Translations under genes and position numbers: made by a program | DNA from: Mycobacterium sp. | GTDB lineage: Bacteria > Actinomycetota > Actinomycetes > Mycobacteriales > Mycobacteriaceae | Direction of reading: 5' to 3' | Assembly (NCBI RefSeq): GCF_002863225.1 | Contig: NZ_PKEK01000090.1 | Coordinates: forward strand, 57,194-121,193 | DNA: 64,000 nt | Notes under the pieces: generated by a model | What the model was told of the DNA's origin: nothing | Databases searched by the model: none | The model's input: only the letters and a program-made list of their open reading frames with translations | Shown: piece by piece, positions 49,307 to 58,139 of the stretch | Numbering within the stretch: position 1 is the first letter of the stretch | Layout: each line of letters starts with the position of its first letter

Positions 49307-50415
49307 TTGGCGATGGTGTCGGCCTGCTCGCTACGTGCACCCGGGGTGGTGAAGTAGTGGTCGGTGTCGATGGATACCTGCGATTTGTCGGCGCTGGCCA
49401 GCGCGTCGTGGATCCGCTGCGCGTCGGACGGGAACACGCCGGTGTCCGCCTCGGCGTTGATCACCAGAGCGGGACAGCCGATCCGGGCCAGGTGCGGCTC
49501 GGCCCGCGTCTGAGCGGTACGCAGGCTCCACATGGCCAGCCAGCCGCGCAGGGTGCAGGCGGCGGCAATGCCGTGTGCCGAGCGGTTGGCCTTGGCGGGT
49601 AAGCCCGCGTAGCAGAAGTTGGGCTGGCGATGAGTCGGCTCGATCGTCGGGTCGACCATCCGCGGGTCGGCCCACGTCCGCATCACACTGAATGGTCGAT
49701 CCGAAAAGCCAGCGGCGCGAACACGTTTCAACTCGGCTTCGGCCCAGTCGGTGATCGCGTTGTTACGGGCGACCTGCGCAGAGCGGTAGCGTTTGAGAAA
49801 GTCCGCGGAAAACGGTGGTCCGTTGCGCTCGTCGAACAGATCCAGGTCCGGGTTCGTGGCGATCGGGTCGTTCTCGTCGACGACGGAGCCGTCCATCCAC
49901 GCGGTCAACACGTCCGGCCGTCCCGGGTGTGCCGCACTGGCCACGTAACCGTCGGCGGGCAGCAGGTCGGTCAGCCCCGCGGCCGGCCGCATGCCGGGCG
50001 TCGCCGTCACGTGCGGGTCGGTGGCCTGTGCCTGGTAGGCGGCCATCAGCGAGCCTCCGCCGGAATTGCCCAGCAGCACAACCCTTTCCACCGCCTGGGT
50101 CTCGCGTAGCCAGCGCACTCCGACGCCGATGTCGACCAGCGCGTGGTCGAGCAGAAAGCTGCTCTCGAATCCGCGGAAGCGGGTGTTCCAGCCCAGGAAT
50201 CCGATGCCCCGAGTGGCCAGGTAGTCGGCGAGATAGTGCTCGGAGAAGTCGATTTGGTAGTGGGTGGCGATCACCGCGACCTTCGGCTTGCGTCCGACGC
50301 CACGGTGATAGAGGCCTTGGCACGGGTGCCCGCCCGCACCTGCGCGTCGACCGGTTGGCGACGGTAGACCGATGAATTCCCGGACAACCCCGGGCGTGCC
50401 GGCGGTACGACTCAC
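49282..50415 (-). CDS. Alpha/beta hydrolase, Rv0272c-like
   Basis: VVLLGNSGGGSLMAAYQ nucleophile elbow. Confidence 0.85.
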   Translation of the reverse strand: MSRTAGTPGVVREFIGLPSPTGRRAGAGGHPCQGLYHRGVGRKPKVAVIATHYQIDFSEHYLADYLATRGIGFLGWNTRFRGFESSFLLDHALVDIGVGVRWLRETQAVERVVLLGNSGGGSLMAAYQAQATDPHVTATPGMRPAAGLTDLLPADGYVASAAHPGRPDVLTAWMDGSVVDENDPIATNPDLDLFDERNGPPFSADFLKRYRSAQVARNNAITDWAEAELKRVRAAGFSDRPFSVMRTWADPRMVDPTIEPTHRQPNFCYAGLPAKANRSAHGIAAACTLRGWLAMWSLRTAQTRAEPHLARIGCPALVINAEADTGVFPSDAQRIHDALASADKSQVSIDTDHYFTTPGARSEQADTIAKWIAKRWR

Positions 50416-51050
50416 TCAGCGGCCTCCTGGTGGTAGATGGCGCGGTAAAAGATATTCGCCAGCGTGGCGATGCAAGCTTGGTCGTCGGGTTCGCCGGTCG
50501 GGCTGGTCAATTGCAGATAGCAGAACTGGTTCAGCATCGCGACGATCGCCACCGCGATCAAGCGCGGATCGTCACCCGCGCAGTAACCGTCGGCTTGAGC
50601 GCGCCGCACCATCTCGGTGATGAACGAGGTTGGGATGGCACAGATTTCAGCCCAGTACTGGGCGAAGTCGTCGTTGATCATCGCCAGCTGCGAGACGCTG
50701 ATCATCTCCGCGAGCCGATGCTTGTAGGTGTGCCAGTGTGCCGCCGCGGCCTGGAAGGCGCGCTCTCGGATCGACAGGCCGTGCTGGGTAACCGGTTTCG
50801 CCCGTTCGCTGACTTCGTTGCGAAACCTCAGTGCCCATTCGCCGACCATCGCCTCCTTCGAGTCGTAGTAGTTGTAGAACGACGCCGTCGAACACCCGGC
50901 CTCGGCGGTGATGTCGGCGATCGTGGTGGCCAGAAAGCCTTTACGCGCGATCACCGATCGGGCGGCGGCGTTGATGGCGGCGTGTGTCCGACGGCCCCGG
51001 GTCGTCGGTAGCGGCGCGCGGTGAGCCGGAGGGTCGGACACAGTAGGCAC
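50412..51050 (-). CDS. TetR-family regulator (Rv0273c-like)
   Basis: HTH: KGFLATTIADITAEAGCSTASFYNYYDSKEAM; GTG at 51050. Confidence 0.88.
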   Translation of the reverse strand: MPTVSDPPAHRAPLPTTRGRRTHAAINAAARSVIARKGFLATTIADITAEAGCSTASFYNYYDSKEAMVGEWALRFRNEVSERAKPVTQHGLSIRERAFQAAAAHWHTYKHRLAEMISVSQLAMINDDFAQYWAEICAIPTSFITEMVRRAQADGYCAGDDPRLIAVAIVAMLNQFCYLQLTSPTGEPDDQACIATLANIFYRAIYHQEAAE

Positions 51051-51120
51051 CGACGGGCCTCCTTCGTCGTGGCTGCGGGATCGTTGCGACCCCCGGGACG
51101 GCGGATTCACTGGAATAGAC

Positions 51121-51148
51121 CTGAATCTGATGTTAGGTTCAGATTCAG
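51121..51148. promoter_or_regulatory. Perfect 10-bp dyad CTGAATCTGA-N8-TCAGATTCAG, candidate TetR operator
   Basis: Divergent TetR/VOC intergenic region. Confidence 0.7.
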
Positions 51149-51176
51149 ATCTCCGCCACGGAACCAGCGAAGCTCG

Positions 51177-51776
51177 ATGCCGACGGACGGGAGCCCGGGG
51201 ATGATCAAGCCGCACAACCCGAACTCCGAATTCGACCTCGGCGGCATCAACCATGTCGCACTGGTGTGTTCGGACATGGCCCGCACGGTGGACTTCTACA
51301 CCAACGTCCTGGGCATGCCGCTGGTCAAGTCGCTCGACCTGCCCGGCGGGATGGGGCAGCACTTCTTCTTCGACGCCGGCAACGGCGACTGCGTTGCGTT
51401 CTTCTGGTTCGCCGACGCGCCCGATCGAGTGCCGGGGTTGTCGTCGCCGGCGGCCATTCCGGGCATCGGTGAGATCACCAGCGCCGTGAGCACCATGAAC
51501 CACTTGGCGTTTCACGTGCCGGCCGAGAAATTCGACGGCTACCGGCAGCGGCTCAAGGACAAGGGCGTGCGGGTCGGGCCGGTGCTCAACCACGACGAGA
51601 GCGAGCGTCAGGTGGCGGCCGCGGTGCATCCCGGGGTCTACGTACGGTCGTTCTACTTCCAGGATCCCGACGGGATCACGCTCGAATTTGCTTGCTGGAT
51701 CAAGGAATTCACCGAAAGCGACGTACAGGCGGTGCCCAGGACGTCGGCCGATCGCCACATTCCGGCTGCGCATTAG
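51177..51776 (+). CDS. VOC/glyoxalase family protein (Rv0274-like)
   Basis: GGINHVALVCSDMARTVDFYTNVLGMPLV, SFYFQDPDGITLEFACW. Confidence 0.9.
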   Translation: MPTDGSPGMIKPHNPNSEFDLGGINHVALVCSDMARTVDFYTNVLGMPLVKSLDLPGGMGQHFFFDAGNGDCVAFFWFADAPDRVPGLSSPAAIPGIGEITSAVSTMNHLAFHVPAEKFDGYRQRLKDKGVRVGPVLNHDESERQVAAAVHPGVYVRSFYFQDPDGITLEFACWIKEFTESDVQAVPRTSADRHIPAAH

Positions 51777-52418
51777 TCAGTCGCGGTACAGATTCGGGTC
51801 GGCCAGACCGTCGAGCAGCGACGCGAGGTGATCGACCAGCTGCTCGGGATCGAGCCGCACGTCGCCGGCCAGCCATGCGCCGATCGTCTGCCCCACCCCG
51901 CCGACCACGAAATGCGCGGCGGCCTTGATCCGGTCGTTTTCGGGCACTCGCAGCGCGTTCTCGACGTACTGGCCGGAGAGCATTGCGAACAGCGCGCTGG
52001 ACTCGACTCGCTTGCGCACCAGGACCGCGTTGGCCGGTTGCGCGCTGAACAACAGTCGCCCCACCCGCGGATCGCCACTGATGGTGTGGACGATGTTGGC
52101 CATACCGGCGCGGGTGTGTTCCTCGGGCGGCGCTGAGGCGACTGCCGCCTGAGTGGTGGCAGCCATCTCGGCGATCACCCAGTCGAATACCGAGGCGACG
52201 AATTCGTCTTTGTCGGTGAAGCTTTCGTAGAAATAGCGGGCAGCCAGGCCGGCCTGCCGGCAGACGGCCCGCACCGTCAACTCCGGGGCTTGGTCGCCGC
52301 CCAGTAGATCGAGCCCGGCCTGCAGCAATCCGGCCCGTCGGCTCGCCAGCCGCTCGGCGGCGTCGACGCCACGGTAGGGCCGCGGTCGTGTCGTCGGGGC
52401 GGAGGCCATGGTCTCCAT
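51777..52418 (-). CDS. TetR-family regulator (Rv0275c-like)
   Basis: LTVRAVCRQAGLAARYFYESFTDKDEF. Confidence 0.9.
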   Translation of the reverse strand: METMASAPTTRPRPYRGVDAAERLASRRAGLLQAGLDLLGGDQAPELTVRAVCRQAGLAARYFYESFTDKDEFVASVFDWVIAEMAATTQAAVASAPPEEHTRAGMANIVHTISGDPRVGRLLFSAQPANAVLVRKRVESSALFAMLSGQYVENALRVPENDRIKAAAHFVVGGVGQTIGAWLAGDVRLDPEQLVDHLASLLDGLADPNLYRD

Positions 52419-52488
52419 CTTGACACCGGTCTAACCGCCCTGCAAAATCAGGAAACAAGCGTTCTCAGAATTAGCGGCAGGCGGGGCT

Positions 52489-53382
52489 ATGACGGTCAGT
52501 GAACCCACGAGGCATGTCGAGCGTCCGGTCAGCGAGCCGCCGATCAGCGGCCGTCGACGGAAGCGCACACCACAACTCGACGACACCCTGATGGGGATGG
52601 CGTTGCTACTCGGTCCGGCCAACGTGATCATGCAGTTGGCCCGCCCGGGGGTGGGCTACGGCGTGATGGAGAGCCGGGTGGAGAGCGGACGCATCGACCT
52701 GCATCCGATCAAGCGGGCTCGCACCACGTTCACCTACCTCGCGGTCGCAATGGCCGGCAGCGACATCCAGAAGGCCGCGTTCCGCCGCGCCGTGAATCGC
52801 GCCCATGCCCAGGTGTATTCGACTCCCGACAGCCCGGTGCAGTACAACGCATTCGACCACGATCTGCAGTTGTGGGTGGCGGCCTGTCTCTACAAGGGCG
52901 GAGTGGACTTCTACCGGCTGTTCATCGGCGAGATGGACCACGACGAAGCCGACCGCCACTACCAGGAAGCGGTGGTGCTCGGATCCACGCTGCAGGTGCC
53001 GCCGGAGATGTGGCCCGCGGACCGACCGGCGTTCGACCGCTACTGGGCCGCCCAACTCGACAAGGTCCACATCGACGACGCCGTCCGCGGCTTTCTGTAT
53101 CCCATTGCGGTGGGGCGCATACAGAAGCTGCGACTGCCCGATGCCCTTCGCAGGCAACCCGAGAAGCTCGGTCTGCTACTGACCGCGGGGTTTCTGCCGC
53201 AGCGGTTCCGCGACGAGATGCAGTTCGCCTGGGATGCCGCCTCCCAGCGCCGTTTCGACCGGGTGATCGCCGGCCTTCGCACGCTGAACAACGCGATGCC
53301 GCGGTTCGTCCGGCGGTTTCCGTTCAACGTCCTACTGTGGGACCTGGATCGGCGGATCAAGGCCGGCCGCCCGTTGGTGTAG
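52489..53382 (+). CDS. Oxygenase MpaB family (DUF2236), Rv0276-like
   Basis: LLGPANVIMQLARPGVGYGV...FDHDLQLWVAACLYKGG. Confidence 0.85.
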   Translation: MTVSEPTRHVERPVSEPPISGRRRKRTPQLDDTLMGMALLLGPANVIMQLARPGVGYGVMESRVESGRIDLHPIKRARTTFTYLAVAMAGSDIQKAAFRRAVNRAHAQVYSTPDSPVQYNAFDHDLQLWVAACLYKGGVDFYRLFIGEMDHDEADRHYQEAVVLGSTLQVPPEMWPADRPAFDRYWAAQLDKVHIDDAVRGFLYPIAVGRIQKLRLPDALRRQPEKLGLLLTAGFLPQRFRDEMQFAWDAASQRRFDRVIAGLRTLNNAMPRFVRRFPFNVLLWDLDRRIKAGRPLV

Positions 53383-53502
53383 CGGCGAATACCCCCTACC
53401 GGGACGGGGTCTTGTATCTACGACGCAATGTCGTATTCAATTCCGTCGTGGCTGAATTGGTCGACGTCGGCGCGCTGCTGGGCGCGCGTAGGGTCGGTTG
53501 CC

Positions 53503-54408
53503 GTGCGTACTGACGACGACAATTGGGACATCACGACGAGCGTCGGTTCGACCGCCTTGTTCGTGGCCACCGCCCGAGCGCTGGAAGCGCAGAAGCCGAA
53601 TCCGTTGGCCGTCGATCCCTATGCCGAGGTCTTCTGTCGCGCGGTGGGCGGTTCCGCTGCCGACGTGCTGGACGGCAAGGATCCCGAACACCAGCTCAGG
53701 ACGGCCGATTTCGGCGAGAACTTCGTCAACTTCCAGGGCGCTCGCACCAAGTTCTTCGACGAGTACTTCCGCCGGGCCGCCGAGGCCGGTGCCCGGCAAG
53801 TGGTGATCTTGGCCGCGGGCCTGGACTCGCGCGCCTACCGGCTGTCCTGGCCGGATGGCACGACGATCTTCGAGCTGGATCGTCCGCAGGTGCTCGATTT
53901 CAAGCGCGAGGTGCTCGACGATCAAGGCGCCTCACCCAACGCCGAGCGGCGCGAGATCGCCATCGACCTCCGTGAGGACTGGCCACAGGCATTGCGCGAC
54001 AGCGGTTTCGACGCGTCCCAGCCGTCCGCGTGGATCGCCGAGGGCTTGCTGATCTATCTGCCCGCCGCCGCCCAGCAGCAATTGTTCACCGGCATCGACG
54101 CGCTGGCCAGCGCAGGCAGTCATGTCGCCGTCGAGGACGGCGCGCCCATGCCGGCCGAGGCGTTCGAAGCCGCGGTGGAGGCCGAGCGTGCGGCCCAGGC
54201 CGCGGGGGACGACCGGCTGTTCTTCCAGTTGGTCTACAACGAGCGGCACGCGCCGGCGGAGCAGTGGTTCGAGGACAACGGATGGGACGCCGTCGCGACG
54301 CCGCTGGCCGAATATCTGGGCGAGGTGGGTCGGCCGGTGCCGGGGCCGGACACCGAGGCCGGGCCGATGATTGCCCGCAACACTTTGGTCAGGGCGGTGA
54401 AACGGTGA
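53503..54408 (+). CDS. SAM-dependent methyltransferase, Rv0281 family (class I, TIGR00027-like)
   Basis: [49 protein letters not shown]. Confidence 0.92.
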   Translation: MRTDDDNWDITTSVGSTALFVATARALEAQKPNPLAVDPYAEVFCRAVGGSAADVLDGKDPEHQLRTADFGENFVNFQGARTKFFDEYFRRAAEAGARQVVILAAGLDSRAYRLSWPDGTTIFELDRPQVLDFKREVLDDQGASPNAERREIAIDLREDWPQALRDSGFDASQPSAWIAEGLLIYLPAAAQQQLFTGIDALASAGSHVAVEDGAPMPAEAFEAAVEAERAAQAAGDDRLFFQLVYNERHAPAEQWFEDNGWDAVATPLAEYLGEVGRPVPGPDTEAGPMIARNTLVRAVKR

Positions 54409-54434
54409 ACACCCGATGGCGTACAGTTCCCTGC

Positions 54435-54455
54435 TAATGACAGTCATTTTCAATA
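54435..54455. promoter_or_regulatory. Zur/Fur-like box TAATGACAGTCATTTTCAATA
   Basis: Imperfect AT-rich palindrome containing perfect AATGACAGTCATT; upstream of ESX-3. Confidence 0.5.
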
Positions 54456-54620
54456 AGCGACCGGCGTGCGGGGAATGTAGACAATTGTCTCCACGCTGGC
54501 GAAAAGTTCGCAGCGGAGGCGATTTTGACGACTGACCTGGGTTTTCGTCGTCGCCGAGCGTCGACGAACGAGACCACGTATCCACCCGTTACGTGCGTCT
54601 CGACACATAGCATGTGTGAT

Positions 54621-54656
54621 GCTAACTTCGCCCGAAGTTAGCTTAGGCAATACTAC
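54621..54656. promoter_or_regulatory. Dyad GCTAACTTCG-CC-CGAAGTTAGC overlapping IdeR-like box TTAGCTTAGGCAATACTAC
   Basis: 10-bp perfect inverted repeat; IdeR-like 19-mer at 54638-54656 matches 14/19 of TTAGGTTAGGCTAACCTAA. Confidence 0.6.
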
Positions 54657-54677
54657 GTCCGAAGGGGAGACTGAGGC

Positions 54678-56519
54678 GTGGAAACCGCTGAAACCGGCGC
54701 CGTCGCAACCCGGCCTACTACGGCCCGGGTTGACGATGATGTAGCGAGCCGCTTCGCGACCTGTAGCCGGGCGCTCGGGCTGACCGTGTACGACCGGACC
54801 CGGCCGGCGGACTTGGCCGCAGCCCGTTCCGGATTCAGCGGTCTGGTTCGCATCGCTCACGATCAGGCCGACGCCTGGGTCGGGCTGGCTGCCGCCGGTG
54901 ACACGTCTCTTCCTGTGCTGGAAGCGATTTCGCACAATGCTGCGACGGCGGGTGTCTTGCGGCGCCGGGTCGAACTGCCCGAGGGGGCGCTCGGATTCCG
55001 TTACGACACCGGGCTGTACCTCAAGTTCCGAGCCACTGAGCCTGACGACTTCCATCTGGCCTACGCGTCGGCTCTCGCCGGCGCGGGTCGGTTTGCCGAA
55101 GCCCACGATCTGGTCTCCGCGGTCAGCCGGCGCAAGCCGAGTTCGAACGAGGCGCGCTGGGTAGCCACGACCATCCACTACCGCGCTGAGCGGTGGGCGG
55201 ACGTGGTCAAACTGCTGTCCCCGATCGTCAACGACGCCAAGCTCGACGAGCACTTCGCCCACGCCGCGAAGATCGCCCTCGGAATCGCGCTGGCCCGCCT
55301 CGGCATGTTTGCCGCGGCGCTGGCTTACCTCGAGGAGCCGGAAGGCCCGGTCGCCGTCGCAGCGGTCGACGGTGCACTCGCCCGGGCGCTGTCGCTGCGT
55401 GCCGACGGTGACGAGGACACCGCCCGCGAGGTGCTGCAGGACCTCTACGCCGCCAACCCGGAAAACGCTCAGGTCGAAGAGGCTCTGACGGACACCAGCT
55501 TCGGAATCGTTCCCACCACGTCGGACCGCATCAGCGCCCGCCTCGATCCCTGGGATGTCGGCACCGAGCCCAAGCCCGGGGACTTCGTCGACCCCGGTGC
55601 GCAGGAGCGCAAAGCCGTGCTGTTGTCCGAGGCCGAGCGTGAACTAGACGAGTTCATCGGACTGGAGAAGGTCAAGGATCAGGTCGCGCGGCTCAAGAGC
55701 GCGGTGGCCATGGAGCTGGTTCGCAAGGAGCGCGGACTCGAAGTCGCGCAGCGCACTCACCACCTGGTGTTCACCGGCCCGCCCGGGACCGGCAAGACCA
55801 CGATCGCCCGTGTGGTCGCGAAGATCTATTGCGGCCTGGGGCTTTTGAAGAAAGAGAACATCAAAGAGGTGCACCGGGCCGACCTGATCGGTCAACACAT
55901 CGGAGAGACCGAAGCCAAGACCAACGCGATCATCGACAGCGCTCTGGACGGTGTGCTGTTCCTGGACGAGGCGTACGCACTGGTCGCCACCGGCGCCAAG
56001 AACGACTTCGGGTTGGTGGCCATCGACACCTTGCTGGCCAGGATGGAAAACGACCGTGACCGCCTGGTGGTCATCATCGCGGGGTACCGGGCAGACCTGG
56101 ACCGGTTCCTGGACACCAACCAGGGTCTGCGCTCGCGGTTCACCCGCACCATCGACTTCCCGTCTTATCAGCCGGCCGAGCTCATCGAGATCGCCAACTT
56201 CATGGCGACTCGACGCGACAGCGCGTTCGAGCAGGCCGCGCTCGACGATCTCGAGGCGTTGTTCGCTCACCTGGCCAGCACCACCAAGGCCGATTCGGTC
56301 GGTGTCGAACGACGGGGCCTCGACATCGCCGGTAACGGCCGATTCGTTCGTAACGTCGTCGAAAAGTCAGAAGAAGAACGGGAATTCCGGTTGGACCACT
56401 CCGAACACGCGAAGACCGGTGAATTCACCGATGAGGAGCTCGTGACGATCACCGCCGCTGACGTGGCCAACACCGTGCCGCCCCTGCTGGAAGGCCTTCG
56501 GCTGGAGACGCCCGCATGA
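54678..56519 (+). CDS. eccA3: ESX-3 AAA ATPase EccA3
   Basis: FTGPPGTGKTTIARVVAKIYCGLG Walker A, VLFLDEAYALV Walker B; CbxX/CfqX type. Confidence 0.95.
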   Translation: METAETGAVATRPTTARVDDDVASRFATCSRALGLTVYDRTRPADLAAARSGFSGLVRIAHDQADAWVGLAAAGDTSLPVLEAISHNAATAGVLRRRVELPEGALGFRYDTGLYLKFRATEPDDFHLAYASALAGAGRFAEAHDLVSAVSRRKPSSNEARWVATTIHYRAERWADVVKLLSPIVNDAKLDEHFAHAAKIALGIALARLGMFAAALAYLEEPEGPVAVAAVDGALARALSLRADGDEDTAREVLQDLYAANPENAQVEEALTDTSFGIVPTTSDRISARLDPWDVGTEPKPGDFVDPGAQERKAVLLSEAERELDEFIGLEKVKDQVARLKSAVAMELVRKERGLEVAQRTHHLVFTGPPGTGKTTIARVVAKIYCGLGLLKKENIKEVHRADLIGQHIGETEAKTNAIIDSALDGVLFLDEAYALVATGAKNDFGLVAIDTLLARMENDRDRLVVIIAGYRADLDRFLDTNQGLRSRFTRTIDFPSYQPAELIEIANFMATRRDSAFEQAALDDLEALFAHLASTTKADSVGVERRGLDIAGNGRFVRNVVEKSEEEREFRLDHSEHAKTGEFTDEELVTITAADVANTVPPLLEGLRLETPA

Positions 56520-56567
56520 CCGCGCCGGCGATGACGTACACCGAAGCGATCAAGAGGAGCCGAGTCA
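56520..56567 (+). repeat. MIRU-like intergenic element C (eccA3-eccB3 junction)
   Basis: CCGCGCCGGCGATGACGTACACCGAAGCGATCAAGAGGAGCCGAGTCA fills the stop-to-start gap; similar to elements A and B. Confidence 0.55.
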
Positions 56568-58139
56568 ATGGCTGAGCGTGAAGCGCCCGACGACCGGCGC
56601 TCGTTCGCCTCGCGTACCCCGCAGAACGACAATCCGGAGAAAGTCGTCTACCGCCGTGGCTTCGTCACCCGCCACCAGGTGACCGGCTGGCGATTTGTCA
56701 TGCGCCGCATCGCTTCTGGCGTCGCTTTGCACGACACCCGGATGCTCGTCGATCCGCTGCGCACTCAGACGCGCGCGGTTCTGATGGGCGTCGTCGTGTT
56801 GGTCACCGCGCTGGTCGGTTGCTTCGTCTTCTCGCTGATACGGCCGAACGGGTCGGCGGCGAACAACCCGATTCTGGCCGACCGGTCGACGGCCGCGCTG
56901 TACGTGCGGGTGGGCGATCAGTTGCATCCGGTGCTCAACCTGGCGTCGGCCCGGCTGATCGCCGGAAAACCGGCCAACCCGACGCAGGTGAAAAGCACTG
57001 AGCTGGACAAGTTTCCGCTCGGCAACCTGATCGGCATCCCCGGCGCGCCGCAGCGGATGGTGCAGAACACCCGCAAAGACGCCGACTGGACGGTCTGCGA
57101 TGCGGCCAGCGGTGCCGCCGCCGGCGTGACGGTCATCGCCGGTGCCCCGGACAGCAGCGGCGCGCGCGCCGCGACTCTCGGCGACGGCAAAGCCGTACTG
57201 GTCAGCAACCCCAGCGGCACCTGGGTGCTGTGGGACGGCCGGCGCAGCCGGATCGATCTCGGCGACCACGCCGTGACCGGCGCGCTGGGACTGGGGAACG
57301 GGGTTCACACTCCACGCCAGATCGCAGCCGGCCTGTTCAACGCGATCCCGGAGTCACCTCCGCTGGCCCCTCCGGTCATCCCCGATGCCGGCACCCCGGC
57401 GAAGTTCCCGGTGCCCGCCCCGATCGGCGGTGTCGTGGAATCGCATGGGCTGGAGAGCAATTCGGTCGACTACTACGCGGTGCTGCCGGATGGCCTGCAG
57501 CAGATCTCGCCGGTGCTCGCCGCGATCCTGCGTAACGCCAACTCCTACGGCCTCGATCAGCCGCCACGACTGGGTGCCGACAAGGTGGCCAAACTGCCGG
57601 TTTCCCGGCAACTGGACACCACCCATTACCCCGGGCAGCGGATCAGCCTGCTCGATGTGACGCATGACCCGGTCACCTGCGCGCACTGGAGTAAAGAGTC
57701 CGGTGCCAGTACGAATTCGCTGAATCTCCTTGCCGGGTCGGCGCTTCCGATTCCCGACACCATCCACCCGCAGGAATTGGTCGGCGCCGGCGCCGGCGGC
57801 ACAGCCAGCCGTGTCGCGATGGCTCCGGGGACGGGGTACTTCGCGCAGACGGTCGGTCAGAACGCCTCCTCGCCTGCTGCCGGTTCGCTGTTCTGGGTCT
57901 CCGACACCGGTGTTCGCTATGGCATCGACAACGAAGCCGCCCAGGGTGGCGTCACCGGACACGCGAAAACCGCGGAGGCCCTTGGGCTGACGCCGCCACC
58001 AACTCCGATCCCGTGGTCGGTCCTGTCGTTGTATGCCCCCGGGCCGACATTGTCGAGAGCCGACGCTCTGCTGGCGCACGACGGGCTGGCACCTGACTCC
58101 CGACCTGGTCGCACTTCTGCCGAAGGGCAAAACCGATGA
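56568..58139 (+). CDS. eccB3: ESX-3 membrane component EccB3
   Basis: Single N-terminal [44 protein letters not shown]. Confidence 0.95.
   Translation: MAEREAPDDRRSFASRTPQNDNPEKVVYRRGFVTRHQVTGWRFVMRRIASGVALHDTRMLVDPLRTQTRAVLMGVVVLVTALVGCFVFSLIRPNGSAANNPILADRSTAALYVRVGDQLHPVLNLASARLIAGKPANPTQVKSTELDKFPLGNLIGIPGAPQRMVQNTRKDADWTVCDAASGAAAGVTVIAGAPDSSGARAATLGDGKAVLVSNPSGTWVLWDGRRSRIDLGDHAVTGALGLGNGVHTPRQIAAGLFNAIPESPPLAPPVIPDAGTPAKFPVPAPIGGVVESHGLESNSVDYYAVLPDGLQQISPVLAAILRNANSYGLDQPPRLGADKVAKLPVSRQLDTTHYPGQRISLLDVTHDPVTCAHWSKESGASTNSLNLLAGSALPIPDTIHPQELVGAGAGGTASRVAMAPGTGYFAQTVGQNASSPAAGSLFWVSDTGVRYGIDNEAAQGGVTGHAKTAEALGLTPPPTPIPWSVLSLYAPGPTLSRADALLAHDGLAPDSRPGRTSAEGQNR

Noticed and set aside
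52430-52475. Weak dyads (TGACACCGGTCTAA; GAAACAAGCGTTCTC) between the Rv0275c-like TetR and Rv0276-like gene
   Set aside because: Imperfect and short; plausible operator but not distinguishable from chance.
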